A stretch of DNA of 64,000 nucleotides from Coleofasciculaceae cyanobacterium (GCA_036703275.1 DATNPK010000111.1:248001-312000), one strand, 5' to 3'. Positions 27,283-37,203 are shown, counted from the first letter of the stretch. Notes: generated by a model from the sequence alone, not told the origin. Made by a program: numbers and translations.

Positions 27283-28521
27283 TTAGCGTTGAGCTAACTT
27301 TGGTGTTCTGCCGAGTAAGCCCGTCATGAGTCGCAGAGCAAAAATCCTTAGGGGTTTAAAATAGCTCATCAGCCATAATCCCCAACGACGCAGGGCAACT
27401 ATTGGCAACCAATTGTTAGAAAATATTCGATCTAACAAATCAGTAAAGCCGAGTATTGCTAAATTTTCCAGTTTTCGCCAACCTTGATAGCGTTTGAGAA
27501 TTTTAACTGTACCGATATCCAGTCCTCGATCGTGAGCAGTCTGTAGTACCTGGGCCAAACTAGCGGCATCCCGAATACCCATGTTTAAACCTTGTCCACC
27601 AACAGGATGACAACAGTGAGCAGCATCACCAATCAAAGCTAAACGGGACTTGATATAGCGATCGCACTGCATTAGCTGCACTGGAAACACGAGACGTTGG
27701 CTAACTAATTCTAAATCTCCTAAAACATCGCCCGTACAGGTTCGTAGTTGAGCCAAAAAAGCCGAATCATCTAGTTCAGCTAAAGCTTTAGCTTTGGCAT
27801 GGGGTTGTGTCCAAACAATCTGACACTGATTGCCTGGTAACGGCAGGACTCCCATCGGGCCAGTCGGCCAAAAACGTTCAAAAGCAGTATTGTTTTCTGA
27901 GGCAGTATGCTTAATGGTAAATGCCACACAGGATTGCCAATATTTCCAACCACGGGTTTTAATTCCTGCTAAGTTGCGAATGTGCGATCGCGCTCCGTCT
28001 GCCCCGACAACTAGTTTAGTTTTGATTAAACGCTGTTCTCCGTTAACGCTTACTTCTACCGTTGAAACACCTTTTTCTGTCGTTAGGTTAATCACCTCCC
28101 CTGGGCAAAGCCAGGTAACGTTAAGACAGTCGGTCAGATATTTATGTAAGGCAGCAATAACTATATTGTGCTGCGCCACATAACCCAAATATTCTCCTGG
28201 TAAATCTTTGGTTTCAAACTTAACTTTTTGAGGATAATCGGCATCAGTCAGACTAATATGCTGATATTTACCAATATAGGGAAATATATCCTTCCATACG
28301 CCAATTCCTTCATAAATACGTCTAGATAGGGGAGAAAGGGCATAAGCTTGGGTTTTAGCTGCTGTTACCTCTGGGGATCGAGCTTCAATCAAGATAATAT
28401 TTAAGCCAGAATCTTTTAGTGCTGTTGCCAGAGTCGTCCCCACAATACCACCGCCAACAATGACTATGTCACAGTTGAGATCGAGGGAGTCTGCTTTAGT
28501 AGTTTCTGGTTGTACTAACAT
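27283..28521 (-). CDS. UbiH/UbiF-type FAD-dependent hydroxylase
   Basis: 412 residues. The FAD ADP-binding motif is at the N-terminus (IVIVGGGIVGTTLATAL), the middle DG-type motif is VVGADGARSHIRNLAG, and the second flavin motif is GDAAHCCHPVGGQGLNMG. This is the UbiH/Coq6 monooxygenase family. Cyanobacteria lack ubiquinone, so a role in plastoquinone or related quinone ring hydroxylation is inferred, and the Synechocystis homologue is only annotated by similarity. ATG start at 28521. The crtD-like gene lies 116 bp upstream on the same strand. Confidence 0.85.
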   Translation of the reverse strand: MLVQPETTKADSLDLNCDIVIVGGGIVGTTLATALKDSGLNIILIEARSPEVTAAKTQAYALSPLSRRIYEGIGVWKDIFPYIGKYQHISLTDADYPQKVKFETKDLPGEYLGYVAQHNIVIAALHKYLTDCLNVTWLCPGEVINLTTEKGVSTVEVSVNGEQRLIKTKLVVGADGARSHIRNLAGIKTRGWKYWQSCVAFTIKHTASENNTAFERFWPTGPMGVLPLPGNQCQIVWTQPHAKAKALAELDDSAFLAQLRTCTGDVLGDLELVSQRLVFPVQLMQCDRYIKSRLALIGDAAHCCHPVGGQGLNMGIRDAASLAQVLQTAHDRGLDIGTVKILKRYQGWRKLENLAILGFTDLLDRIFSNNWLPIVALRRWGLWLMSYFKPLRIFALRLMTGLLGRTPKLAQR

Positions 28522-28637
28522 TCTGTATGAATTTTCAAGAGAATAATTATCTGAGTATAAATACTTTCCTATATTGTGACGCGAGCGGCATTTTAGAACA
28601 AGGATTTTTGGCAGTCAATGGCGATCATCTATAGACT

Positions 28638-30155
28638 CTAACTACTCGCTTCGATTTGTCTGGTAACCGTCAAAGCAGAATAACTTACCCCTGCCGTACC
28701 TTCTCCTGGGTGGGTAGAATCTCCCACAAGCCAAAGATGCTTAATTGGAGTGCGGTTAGCAAAGCCAAAAGGCCCAAAGGTAGAAATACGCTGTCCTAAT
28801 CCGCCGACGATGCCTTTGCCTCTAGCGGTATAGTTAGCAAAGGTTCGAGGGGATGCTGCTTCAGCGTAGATAAGATTTTCGGGAGTGAGAGCAAAATATG
28901 AGCTTAAACGAGCGATCGCCTCTTCGGTATACTGTTGTTTAATCTGGTCATAGTCACAATCGTTCTTCCACCACAAATCCGCATCGGTAAAAGAAGATGC
29001 AATGAGCGTAGCTTGCCCTTCTGGGGCTCTTCCATCTCCTGGCTTGCTTACAGAAACAAACAGGGAGTTATTTTCGCCAATTAGTTGATCTCGATCGTAA
29101 AGAAACTGAAGATGAGGAGAACAGTTTGCGGGAATTGCTTCTCGTTTGACTCCTAAATAAATTACAAATGCTCCTGATGGTTGAGGCAGTTTTTCGACTC
29201 GACGTTCATAATTTCTCAGAGATTTATCGTCAGTCAGCTTAACTAAATTTTGAGCGGTAACGTTTGCGACTACTTCATCCGCCTCTTCTATCCAGGTTTC
29301 ATTAGTTTTCTGGTTACGAACACTCACCCCTGTGACTTTTCCTGACGCTGTATGAACTTGTTCGACGCTATGACGCATCAATAGCTTACCACCATACTTT
29401 TCTAAACCCGTTACTAGGCGATCGCTTAATACCTGCATACTTTCCTGAAGATGGAAGAGTCCTTGAGGGGCTTGAGAAACCGCTAACGCTGTAGCTGCAT
29501 ATAACAAAGCCGTCTCGTCTGTCCCTACCTGGGAATATAGTTTTAATTGCAGATCTAAAAATGTTTTTAGTCGTTTATCTTCGTATAAGCCATATAGCTT
29601 TAACGCCTGGGCAACAGTCATCAAAGTAAACGGCACAGTAATTAAGGTATCGGATCTGACTGCTGAGACTAGTTGCCACAGATCCCAAAGGTTACGTGGA
29701 GGTAAGACTGGATCTCGACTTTGAAAACGCCAGCTTGCTTCAAATAAACGATTCAATAAATTCCAAAATGGTTCACTTGCTGGAAACTGTCTTTGTCTCT
29801 CTTCTTGCCATTTTTCCCGATCCCGCCAGACATTTATCGGCTTTGTTTCTCCTGGTAAGAATACAGCACAGGCAGGATCGCAATAGGTAGCCGCAGGCGG
29901 TTGAATTTCTAATTCTTCAAAAACGCGTTGATGAATTCCTCCAGGCTCTAACCCCGCTACCTGAGTTGCCCCCACATCAAAGGTAAAACCCCGACGCTTA
30001 AAAGTAGAGGCGCATCCCCCTGGCGCGATCGCTTGGTCATAGATCTTTACCTCATAACCGCGTTTGGCTAATAATGCTCCCGCAGTCAATCCACCGATAC
30101 CAGCACCAACTACTACGACACAAGATTTTTGCTTACTTTTGAGAGCGATCACCAT
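28638..30155 (-). CDS. crtD: C-3',4' carotenoid desaturase CrtD
   Basis: 505 residues. The dinucleotide-binding motif VVVVGAGIGGLTAGALLAKRGY opens the protein, followed by PGGCASTFKRRGFTFDVGAT. The C-terminal FAD motif is WLVGDSTHPGEGTAGVSYSAL. Phytoene-desaturase superfamily members with these features and length include CrtD, which in Synechocystis (slr1293) desaturates the 3',4' bond in myxol glycoside synthesis. The other candidates are CrtO-like ketolases and CrtH-type isomerases; the text FDVGATQVAG favours CrtD as I remember it. ATG at 30155. Confidence 0.8.
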   Translation of the reverse strand: MVIALKSKQKSCVVVVGAGIGGLTAGALLAKRGYEVKIYDQAIAPGGCASTFKRRGFTFDVGATQVAGLEPGGIHQRVFEELEIQPPAATYCDPACAVFLPGETKPINVWRDREKWQEERQRQFPASEPFWNLLNRLFEASWRFQSRDPVLPPRNLWDLWQLVSAVRSDTLITVPFTLMTVAQALKLYGLYEDKRLKTFLDLQLKLYSQVGTDETALLYAATALAVSQAPQGLFHLQESMQVLSDRLVTGLEKYGGKLLMRHSVEQVHTASGKVTGVSVRNQKTNETWIEEADEVVANVTAQNLVKLTDDKSLRNYERRVEKLPQPSGAFVIYLGVKREAIPANCSPHLQFLYDRDQLIGENNSLFVSVSKPGDGRAPEGQATLIASSFTDADLWWKNDCDYDQIKQQYTEEAIARLSSYFALTPENLIYAEAASPRTFANYTARGKGIVGGLGQRISTFGPFGFANRTPIKHLWLVGDSTHPGEGTAGVSYSALTVTRQIEASS

Positions 30156-30187
30156 ATAATTAAATTTATATTTCTTAATATTTAATT

Positions 30188-30225
30188 ATATTTTAAATAA
30201 AAGAAGACGCTCCGTAGAACGTCTT
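30188..30225 (-). terminator. Terminator-like hairpin after the DUF2780 gene
   Basis: AAGACG (30204-30209) and CGTCTT (30220-30225) form a stem. Read on the minus strand it is followed by CTTTTATTT, about 50 bp beyond the DUF2780 stop at 30272. Confidence 0.6.
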
Positions 30226-30271
30226 TCGTGAATTCAGGAAATTATCAATAGCCAATAGCGACTAAGTGTGT

Positions 30272-30661
30272 TTATTTTAAAACTCCTGCCAAAATGTTTC
30301 TCACCCCATCTCCTCCTTTACTTTGGGTAAAAGATAAGATGATGGGAATAAATTTGCTTGCCATGCCTGGATTTAATCCTAGCTGACTAAAACCTCCAGC
30401 TAAAGCAGCCATATTCGCTAATTGACCGCCACTGCCACCGCCCATTGCGCCAGCTAAGCCACCAATAGCCCCAGCAATACCTTTTCCGCCAGACGGAGCT
30501 TCGCCAATTAAATTTCTGATAGCAGGAATCGCATTCGCTACTTGAGCAAATTCACCATCTCCTAACTGTTCTTTAGCCATTTTGAAAATGAGCCCAGCAC
30601 CACCTTTTGCTTGGTTATCATCAACTCCAAGACCTTGTGTTAATTGTTGAATTAATTCCAT
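30272..30661 (-). CDS. DUF2780 family protein
   Basis: 129 residues, ATG at 30661. The pattern GLGVDDNQAKGGAGLIFKMAK is followed by a glycine-rich central stretch (GAIGGLAGAMGGGSGG) and a helical end (KFIPIILSFTQSKGGDGV), matching DUF2780 (VcgC/VcgE-like), often seen as small repeat-like proteins with unknown function. No signal peptide. It is followed by a terminator-like hairpin, so it is probably a single-gene unit. Confidence 0.75.
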   Translation of the reverse strand: MELIQQLTQGLGVDDNQAKGGAGLIFKMAKEQLGDGEFAQVANAIPAIRNLIGEAPSGGKGIAGAIGGLAGAMGGGSGGQLANMAALAGGFSQLGLNPGMASKFIPIILSFTQSKGGDGVRNILAGVLK

Positions 30662-30949
30662 ATTGAGTTTATTACAGTTCTTTCTCGATTATGATGCCAA
30701 AGACTCAAGCTAATTTAAACAAGGAAATGCTTAAAAAAGATAATCTTTCTGTATACGCTACAGCATATTTAGTACGATGTGTGTCAAATCAACAATTAAT
30801 AAATAAAGTTTTGATTAAGTTTGCTTGATTTAGCGATGCCTTACCAGAAAATTTTCATCTGTTTGGTTAGATGAACTCTGGACTAAAAGCAACTATATAA
30901 TGTGCTTCGGTAAAACAATTTCAACTTAAGTTTTCATTAGGAGAAAAAC

Positions 30950-31144
30950 ATGAAAATCAAATATTTAGCAGCTTTGTTTGCTGCTTCTGTTTTAAGCCTC
31001 GGCTTAGTAACTTCTTGTGCTACCCCAGAAGCAGGAGAGACTGAAGCTGAACCAGATGCTGGTGTTGTTGAACCACAGGAAGAACCAGGGGCGGCACCAG
31101 ATGCGGCACCAGATGCGGCACCAGATGCTGGTGCTGGTCAATAA
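30950..31144 (+). CDS. Small acidic lipoprotein
   Basis: 64 residues. A lipoprotein signal peptide (MKIKYLAALFAASVLSLG) ends in a lipobox, LVTSC, with the modified cysteine at residue 23. The mature part is a short Pro/Ala/Asp/Glu tail containing three APDA units from a 12-bp DNA repeat near 31090-31130. Ribosome-binding site AGGAG lies 6 nt before the ATG. It would be lipid-anchored in the envelope; its function is unknown. Confidence 0.7.
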   Translation: MKIKYLAALFAASVLSLGLVTSCATPEAGETEAEPDAGVVEPQEEPGAAPDAAPDAAPDAGAGQ

Positions 31145-31272
31145 TTGATTTGATTAGAGAGGGAGCAGGGCAATAAACTTTTAATTGTTTAAGATGCTAA
31201 ATGTTTCCTCTCTTTATATTATTCGAGAAACTTTTGGGTGTTAGCGATCGCTAATAACCGAAGCCTCAATCT

Positions 31273-32973
31273 TTATTCAGTCGAGAAGTTTATTATTAAT
31301 CTTGATGGATAGTTGTCTCCTGAATGGATTAACAAGGTGATTATCGACTCATCCATCAAACCTGATTCGTCAGGTAGCTTGCTATTACCAGGATTGACGG
31401 GATAGGCAGGAAAGCAAGCGGCACTTAAACTGAGACGCAAGCTCTTCCCTGCTGCAATACACATACAGGTAGCCTGCAAAGGAATTTTGATTAGGGCGGT
31501 ATCGGAATCTGAGGTAACTACGCGAATGTAACCCTGTGTGAAATTAAACACGGTACCGTCAGGATTTACGGTAGACAAAACAGCACAAAGATCGAAACTA
31601 GGATTTTCCACAGTACAGTAGACTTCTAACATTATTGCTCCCGCAATATGTAAATCTGATTCTAGATAAGCCGATGTATAGGTCAGAATATCTGAACGAC
31701 AGTCTAAAGCAGAGCGGTCAAAAGTGCCTCCAGGATAGGTAGAATGTCCTCCTAAGGCGGGTACTGGTCGCCAGGGGTCATGAACTAAAATATCTGTATT
31801 ATTCTCGAATTCTGTAATTGTTTGACTAAGATCGATTTCTAATAACTCGGGCACAGAAATATCCCTTGCCTCTTCATACTCCCAAAGCATTCCGCTATCT
31901 TCTCTAATACTTGCTTGTCCATCACTAGCCAAGTAATAAATTTTTTGAGTTTTAGGTAAACTATCGAACTCTCGCCATTGGTTACTGCCCATTTCAAACA
32001 GACACAGCGGCGATTCTTGCAGTAGTCCTGTATCTTTTCCTTTGAGCCAATGATCGAACCAGCGAATCTGGATCTCATCAAGGGGATTTTGGGCTTGAAT
32101 GCCATAGTCAACTGCACCCAGTTTTCTACCCCAAGGAAGATGCGCCCAAGGCCCAACCAAAAGATGCTGTGGTTGTTTACCTTGGGCTATCATTGCCTGA
32201 TAAAGATTTAATGTCCCCCGTAAATAAGGATCGAACCAACCGCCAACGTGCAGCATGGGAAGATCTACGTTTTCTAGCAGATATTTAGGCGATCGCTTTT
32301 GCCAATATTCCGCATTAGGATTAGGGTTATTTAACCACTGATGATAAAAGGAGTCTGGGGCTAGCTCTTTCATCAGTTCGGGATTGGCAGGAATAGAACC
32401 ATTTAACGGCAAGTTACGGGAGGCAGCGCGTAATTCTCGGTAAGCTGCACGATCTCCTTTGAGGCGTGCTGTTTCCCCTGCTAGTTGAATTGCCCAAGCT
32501 AAATTAGCAAATAGACAAAATGCCCCGTTTTCATAAGCCCAGTCGGTACAAAGATCGTAGGCTACCATAGCAGGAGCGATCGCCTTTAAACATTTTGGCT
32601 GGTGCGCTGCGGTATATAGCTGCGTCATTCCCTGATAGGAAAAACCGTACATTCCTACTTTTCCTGTACTGTCAAGTAATTGAGACACCCAGTTGCACGT
32701 ATCTAAACCATCAGTAACTTCGTGGGTAAACAGATCGAACTCACCTTGAGATGTTCCTCTGCCGCGTACATCTTGGATCACTACAATATAGCCTTGGGCT
32801 GCATACCAACGAGGATGAGCATAAACCACTGTAGAAGCAATTTCTCTACCGTAAGGCTGGCGCATCAATAGAATCGGTAATTTCTCATCCGTGTCAGGAC
32901 GATAAATATCTGCATCCAATCTAACGCGATCGCTCGTCTGCATTGATGCCGTCTGTTTGATGATTTTGACCAT
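31273..32973 (-). CDS. CocE/NonD family alpha/beta hydrolase
   Basis: 566 residues. The serine nucleophile is in GMYGFSYQGMTQ (about residue 112). GGWFDPYLRG supplies the likely acid, and the histidine is in GPWAHLPWG. The C-terminal region (about 330-566) has the beta-jellyroll X-Pro dipeptidyl-peptidase domain. Family members include cocaine esterase-like and peptidase-like hydrolases, so the substrate is not predictable. No signal peptide is visible. The gene starts 22 bp after the lytic transglycosylase stop, so it is probably in an operon with it. Confidence 0.85.
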   Translation of the reverse strand: MVKIIKQTASMQTSDRVRLDADIYRPDTDEKLPILLMRQPYGREIASTVVYAHPRWYAAQGYIVVIQDVRGRGTSQGEFDLFTHEVTDGLDTCNWVSQLLDSTGKVGMYGFSYQGMTQLYTAAHQPKCLKAIAPAMVAYDLCTDWAYENGAFCLFANLAWAIQLAGETARLKGDRAAYRELRAASRNLPLNGSIPANPELMKELAPDSFYHQWLNNPNPNAEYWQKRSPKYLLENVDLPMLHVGGWFDPYLRGTLNLYQAMIAQGKQPQHLLVGPWAHLPWGRKLGAVDYGIQAQNPLDEIQIRWFDHWLKGKDTGLLQESPLCLFEMGSNQWREFDSLPKTQKIYYLASDGQASIREDSGMLWEYEEARDISVPELLEIDLSQTITEFENNTDILVHDPWRPVPALGGHSTYPGGTFDRSALDCRSDILTYTSAYLESDLHIAGAIMLEVYCTVENPSFDLCAVLSTVNPDGTVFNFTQGYIRVVTSDSDTALIKIPLQATCMCIAAGKSLRLSLSAACFPAYPVNPGNSKLPDESGLMDESIITLLIHSGDNYPSRLIINFSTE

Positions 32974-32995
32974 TACTTAAGCTGAAGAAAATTAC

Positions 32996-35086
32996 TTACT
33001 GTTCGTTAATCTGCTTAAACAATTTTCCTACTTCGGGGTTATAAACCAATAGATAGTTCCAATAATTTTCAAATACTGACTCTACATAACCTTGTGTTTC
33101 TGGGTAAGGAATTTTTGCGACAAACTCATCTGCGTCTTGTAACCCATAGCGAGAGACCCATTGAGCTACTGCATTTGGTCCTGCGTTATAGCTAGCCACC
33201 GCCAGCATCGAGTTATTGCCGTATTTTTCATGGGTAAAGTCGAGATAATAAGTCCCAATGTTGACGTTATCTTCAGGCTCAATCAAAGAATAGCTAGATA
33301 AGCCAATATTTTTAGCTGCGGCTTCACCAGTAGGAGGCATTACCTGCATTAAGCCCAATGCCCCAGCAGAAGACTCGATTTCAGGTTCAAACCGTGATTC
33401 TTGACGGATTAAAGAAGTAACTAATAATGGGTTAAGCTGTCGCTGTTGCGACCACTTCAAGATAGTTTGTTCATAGGGAAACGGATATAAAGCCTGCCAG
33501 TATTCAGGGGTTTGACGTAGTTGTTGCCATTGTTGTTGATCTTTGGGCGAATCTCGATCTTGCAGATACCAGATTTGATTGATACCCCGCAGATTTTTGC
33601 CTTGATATAGTTTCAATAAGCCTTTAGTAAAGTCTTCTGCAATCGTTAATTCGGTGCGATCGCTAATTTCAGTTTGAAATTGCGCCCAAGCTTGTGGTTC
33701 TAGCCCTAGTTGATATAATTCCTGGAAGGTTTCTGAGCCTCCTGGAGGAGTTATTTTGCTGGTTTTAACTACTTGAGGATCTTGATGGCGTACTGTGGTA
33801 AAGTCTCCTACATTCCATCCTAAAGCTACCGCCGAACGCCAGGCATAATATGATCGGGGAAACCGTGCCAAGACTGATTTATAGGCGGTATTGGCATCTT
33901 GGGGACGATTGAGCTTTTCTGCCCATTTAGCAATCCAAAAACCAGCTTTGGGTGCTACTAAACTGTTAGGATTATTAACTACAATCGGTTGCGCCCATTG
34001 CCAGGCGGTGACCAAATCTCCCGTTTCAGCTTTCTTACTGGCAATGTCCCAGCGATAGTTAGCTGCTGCTTCAGAGTGTTTATAGTCGGTTAATAGAGTT
34101 TGTCGGGCATTGGCAGCGGAGTTGGGACTATTGAGTGCTTCAAGAAATTGTGCTTTTTCAACCAGGGCTTCTGGTGCTTGTGCGGGGAATTGCTTAATTG
34201 CCCGATCCAGATAAGTCACCGCTTCTGTTTGACTGACTAAGGTGGCGATACGGCGTAAACCCCAGCCTGTATCCTCGGCATGAGGATATTGTTGAATTAA
34301 CTGAAGATAATATTGTTTAGCGGTGGTTCGATCATTGCCTAGATGATATCCTCTGCCCGCACGGTAAAGATTTTGAGAAGTAATAGGAGCTTTAGCGTAG
34401 GCTTTGCCTGCCTCAGCGTAGTCCCATTTCAACCAATAACTATCGGCGATCGCCTCCCACTCTTCAGGAGTCAACTGGCTGGCATATTCTTCAACTAAAC
34501 GATTTCTCATTTGGTCTACCCCAGGCTCGTCAGGAGTATATTTAACCAAGACTGCCATCAAATGCGGTTGGTTCGGATTTAAGCTTAACTGCTGGCGGAT
34601 AATTTCATGTGTGCGGGGATGAGCCGGAAATTGCGCGATCGCCTGTTGCCAATAAGCAGAATTAGATTTACCCAATAAATATAGTGCTTCAGCAGCAGCA
34701 GCAGAAGTAGGATATTTCCTGACTAATTTCTGCCAAGTCTTTTCCGCTGCTTCAGAGTTTTGTTCGAGCTGATAGGCTTTACTTTTAGCAAGCAAAACAT
34801 AAGCAGCCAGCAAAGGATATTCCCGCTCTAAACCCTGCAATTCTGCTAGAGCTTCTTTACCCTGTTTGCGCTCAATTAAATCTGCTGCAAGTAAAAAACT
34901 CTTGCGAGTATTTGTAGTCGATTCATTTAGGGCAACTGCTGGTTGCTCAGGGAAAATTTGTCTGGCATCTTGCGTAGAATTTGAATTTATTTTATAAGCA
35001 AAAATTAAAGCTGTTGAGCCTATTACTGTTGATATCAAGCTAATAGTAATTAATAAAAAATTCTTGCTATTAAATGATTTCCGCAT
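32996..35086 (-). CDS. Soluble-type lytic murein transglycosylase (Slt70-like)
   Basis: 696 residues. An N-terminal signal/anchor helix (about 8-28) is followed by helical TPR-like superhelix repeats over most of the protein. The SLT catalytic domain is near the end: SLIRQESRFEPEIESSAGA with catalytic Glu at about residue 560, then LGLMQVMPPTGEAAAKNIG, NIGTYYLDF and AVASYNAGPNAVAQW. It cleaves peptidoglycan glycan strands to anhydro products in the periplasm. ATG at 35086. Confidence 0.93.
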   Translation of the reverse strand: MRKSFNSKNFLLITISLISTVIGSTALIFAYKINSNSTQDARQIFPEQPAVALNESTTNTRKSFLLAADLIERKQGKEALAELQGLEREYPLLAAYVLLAKSKAYQLEQNSEAAEKTWQKLVRKYPTSAAAAEALYLLGKSNSAYWQQAIAQFPAHPRTHEIIRQQLSLNPNQPHLMAVLVKYTPDEPGVDQMRNRLVEEYASQLTPEEWEAIADSYWLKWDYAEAGKAYAKAPITSQNLYRAGRGYHLGNDRTTAKQYYLQLIQQYPHAEDTGWGLRRIATLVSQTEAVTYLDRAIKQFPAQAPEALVEKAQFLEALNSPNSAANARQTLLTDYKHSEAAANYRWDIASKKAETGDLVTAWQWAQPIVVNNPNSLVAPKAGFWIAKWAEKLNRPQDANTAYKSVLARFPRSYYAWRSAVALGWNVGDFTTVRHQDPQVVKTSKITPPGGSETFQELYQLGLEPQAWAQFQTEISDRTELTIAEDFTKGLLKLYQGKNLRGINQIWYLQDRDSPKDQQQWQQLRQTPEYWQALYPFPYEQTILKWSQQRQLNPLLVTSLIRQESRFEPEIESSAGALGLMQVMPPTGEAAAKNIGLSSYSLIEPEDNVNIGTYYLDFTHEKYGNNSMLAVASYNAGPNAVAQWVSRYGLQDADEFVAKIPYPETQGYVESVFENYWNYLLVYNPEVGKLFKQINEQ

Positions 35087-35658
35087 ATTAATTTTTTAAG
35101 GGCTTGGGAGTAGAGCAATATGTTTATTCTTCCCCCACAGCTTATCTTTCATATCACTCCAATAATTAGTGGATGTCAATTTAATAATTGACATCCAGGC
35201 AAGTAATAGTAATCTAAATGTTTAAATTAAGAGTAGGGAATATAAACCATTTTAATATGTTTTCTGATAGGCCAAAGCTAATAATGATAAATTCCCAGAT
35301 TAAGAAACCAGATTTTCGTAACCTGCATAAAAAATATAGATCGTCCGTAACTAGTAAATGTAAGCAAAACAGACATTAAAATTTACCCAAACGAGGTCTA
35401 AAATAATAAAAAAATCTATACTATCTGAGTGTGAGAAAGTACCCCCACGCTTGTCCCCAAGAATGTAAGGATTAGTGGTGGGGTGAATCGAACTTAACAG
35501 TCGAGTGGGATAAATATAACTGCTGGAATTAATATCGTCGAAAGCTTTATATAGCATTAGTTTCAAACGTTGTCTATCACGGATACACTTCGTTATATAA
35601 TATTTTCGTACGTGACACAAGCTGAGATTGCTGGACTGTGTACAGAACCTCAAAAACT
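35087..35658. other. Intergenic flank of the group II intron, no identifiable gene
   Basis: About 570 bp between the slt gene and the intron 3' end. A minus-strand open stretch of about 100 codons (35351-35653) has no recognisable motif and ends in tyrosine-rich low-complexity sequence. It may be decayed exon sequence. I see no promoter or RNA gene. Confidence 0.4.
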
Positions 35659-36484
35659 GTTAGGGGTCGAGCCGAGGATCGCTCCTCGACACTCCCATTC
35701 AAAACCGTGCTTGCAACTTTCACTGCACACGGCTACTCCTGGCTTTTCGGTAATTTGTATTTTGTTCCTTTTCATCCCACGCTAGACTGCCTCGGAAAGG
35801 TCAGTTTTAAGTCTTTCTGTACACATCTGCGTATTAGGCATATTAAGAACTACTTATTTCCCTACTCAGACTCAGGGCTGTACGTCAGCATATCTCGGAC
35901 ATTACATCCATCCCTGTCGGACGTTACCTGTTAATTCAGGTTAAGCATTGGCTTCTTACAGCATCCTACTCCCATATTTCATACGCTTCACATCTGGTTT
36001 ATCAAGGATTATGTCTTGATAGAAATATGGGGTTATCCCGTTCCCTAAATTCATTTCACGTTGTTGTTAGTCCCTAATCTATACTCCGAGAGGTATAATG
36101 ATGAGAAAATATTATCTACTCACAAATAATATTCTTTTTTTATTTCTTAATTTTCAAAAGAAATACAGACCTCTGTTGCCTTTTGGCGGTAGTGTATTAA
36201 GCCGTTACACTACTTACAGATAACGAAGCTTAAAATTAGTTAGACTTTGTTGAACATAAACAACTTTCCTTGCAGAGTTGCCAAATTCGGCTATCAGCTA
36301 TCTGCTTTTATCCTAGCTCTGCACCACTATGATGTTACCTAGCAGCACATAGGATATGGATTCAAACGTCTCATTCGTCGGTAGGAATTTAACCTACATG
36401 AACTTAGAGTTATTGTATTTTCTAGGTTCTAGAAATTACCCTCATCGTTCCTACAAGCTGTAGTTAGGCTGAAACGGGTCGCAC
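35659..36484 (-). mobile_element. ORF-less group II intron
   Basis: On the minus strand the element begins with GTGCGACCCGTTTCAG (5' end at 36484), the GUGYG group II intron start. Near the 3' end is a clear domain V: AGCCGTGTGC, a GAAA loop region (AGTGAAAGTT) and GCAAGCACGGTT at about 35700-35733. A domain VI-like hairpin follows, with GTCGAG/CTCGAC arms at about 35667-35692, and the intron ends at CCCCTAAC (35659). The length is about 826 nt, with no reverse transcriptase/maturase frame, so it needs a maturase in trans. Boundaries are estimated to within a few bases. Confidence 0.85.
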
Positions 36485-36639
36485 AAATAGATATATGTTT
36501 GTAACCATAGTTTCAGGTAGCCGAATGGTGGCGTAAAATCTGTTGAGGGTCTGAGTGAGTAAATTAATTAATCTCATTAATTTGGCAAAAAGTCGGCGCT
36601 AGGGCATATCGTGGTCTTTAACCTAAAATGCTTGCAGAG

Positions 36640-36731
36640 ACGGTCTGGCGGGGACAAAATCAAGGTTTTGTCTAGCTAAGAGTCGATGAGTCAAGAATCT
36701 CCGTTAAACCGCACTTTGGCGTTTTGGGAGA
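36640..36731 (+). mobile_element. IS200/IS605-like right-end remnant
   Basis: The stretch ending TTTTGGGAGAGTGTCAA, preceded by GAGTCGATGAGTCAAGAATC, resembles the 3' end of a cyanobacterial tnpB (ESMSQESP-type reading) running into an element right end. Stops and the missing upstream body show it is decayed. It abuts the GTG start of the next gene. The element family is inferred from remembered patterns. Confidence 0.4.
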
Positions 36732-37115
36732 GTGTCAACAATTCTAACCACAGTTATTGCACTTTCTTTAACTGCTTTCGCGCAAGATACACAACAGCTT
36801 GGTTCTACAAGGTCGGGAAACCTGACCGTAGCCCAAGCTCAAACAAGCATTCAAAACAACTCTAACTTTGCTGCGGCGGTAGGAACAGGCAACTTAGTAA
36901 TTCAAAACACCGATCGACTTAGCGTACAAGATCGGCTAAACCTTGGCACTTATGATCTTCCTGCAACTCCTAATGCTAAAACCGCTGTACAGGTTAACGC
37001 TAACGAAGCTGCGGCTATCGGTACTGGTAACGTTATCGGACAAGATTCGACTCAAACTAGCGTTCAAGGACAAGTTAATGTGAATCAATATCTTCCTCCT
37101 AGCTACCAACACTAA
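36732..37115 (+). CDS. Secreted repeat protein, N-terminus possibly altered by the adjacent IS remnant
   Basis: 127 residues. The N-terminus is the hydrophobic core of a signal peptide (STILTTVIALSLTAFAQ) that lacks the usual basic n-region. The mature part holds two related units (FAAAVGTGNLVIQNTDRLSVQ and AAAIGTGNVIGQDSTQTSVQ), each followed by asparagine-rich sequence. The only start is a GTG lying exactly at the IS-like right end (36732), and an in-frame TAA occurs a little upstream, so the original start has probably been lost. It may now be poorly expressed or non-functional. Family not recognised; a surface or extracellular protein is inferred. Confidence 0.55.
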   Translation: MSTILTTVIALSLTAFAQDTQQLGSTRSGNLTVAQAQTSIQNNSNFAAAVGTGNLVIQNTDRLSVQDRLNLGTYDLPATPNAKTAVQVNANEAAAIGTGNVIGQDSTQTSVQGQVNVNQYLPPSYQH

Positions 37116-37173
37116 AAATAATTATAAGCATTATTATTTACAGCAAGTAATAAACAAACTAGACATACTAAAA

Positions 37174-37203
37174 CAGGGGTAAACAAACTACCTCTGGTTT
37201 TTT
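37174..37203 (+). terminator. Intrinsic terminator after the repeat-protein gene
   Basis: CAGGGGTA (37174-37181) pairs with TACCTCTG (37189-37196) with one G-U pair, and a run of six T residues follows. Confidence 0.7.

Noticed and set aside
35351-35653. Minus-strand 100-codon frame beside the group II intron
   Set aside because: No motif, low-complexity end and no ribosome-binding site; kept only as a note on the flank.
35638-35934. Plus-strand 98-codon frame
   Set aside because: Antisense to the group II intron domains V and VI.
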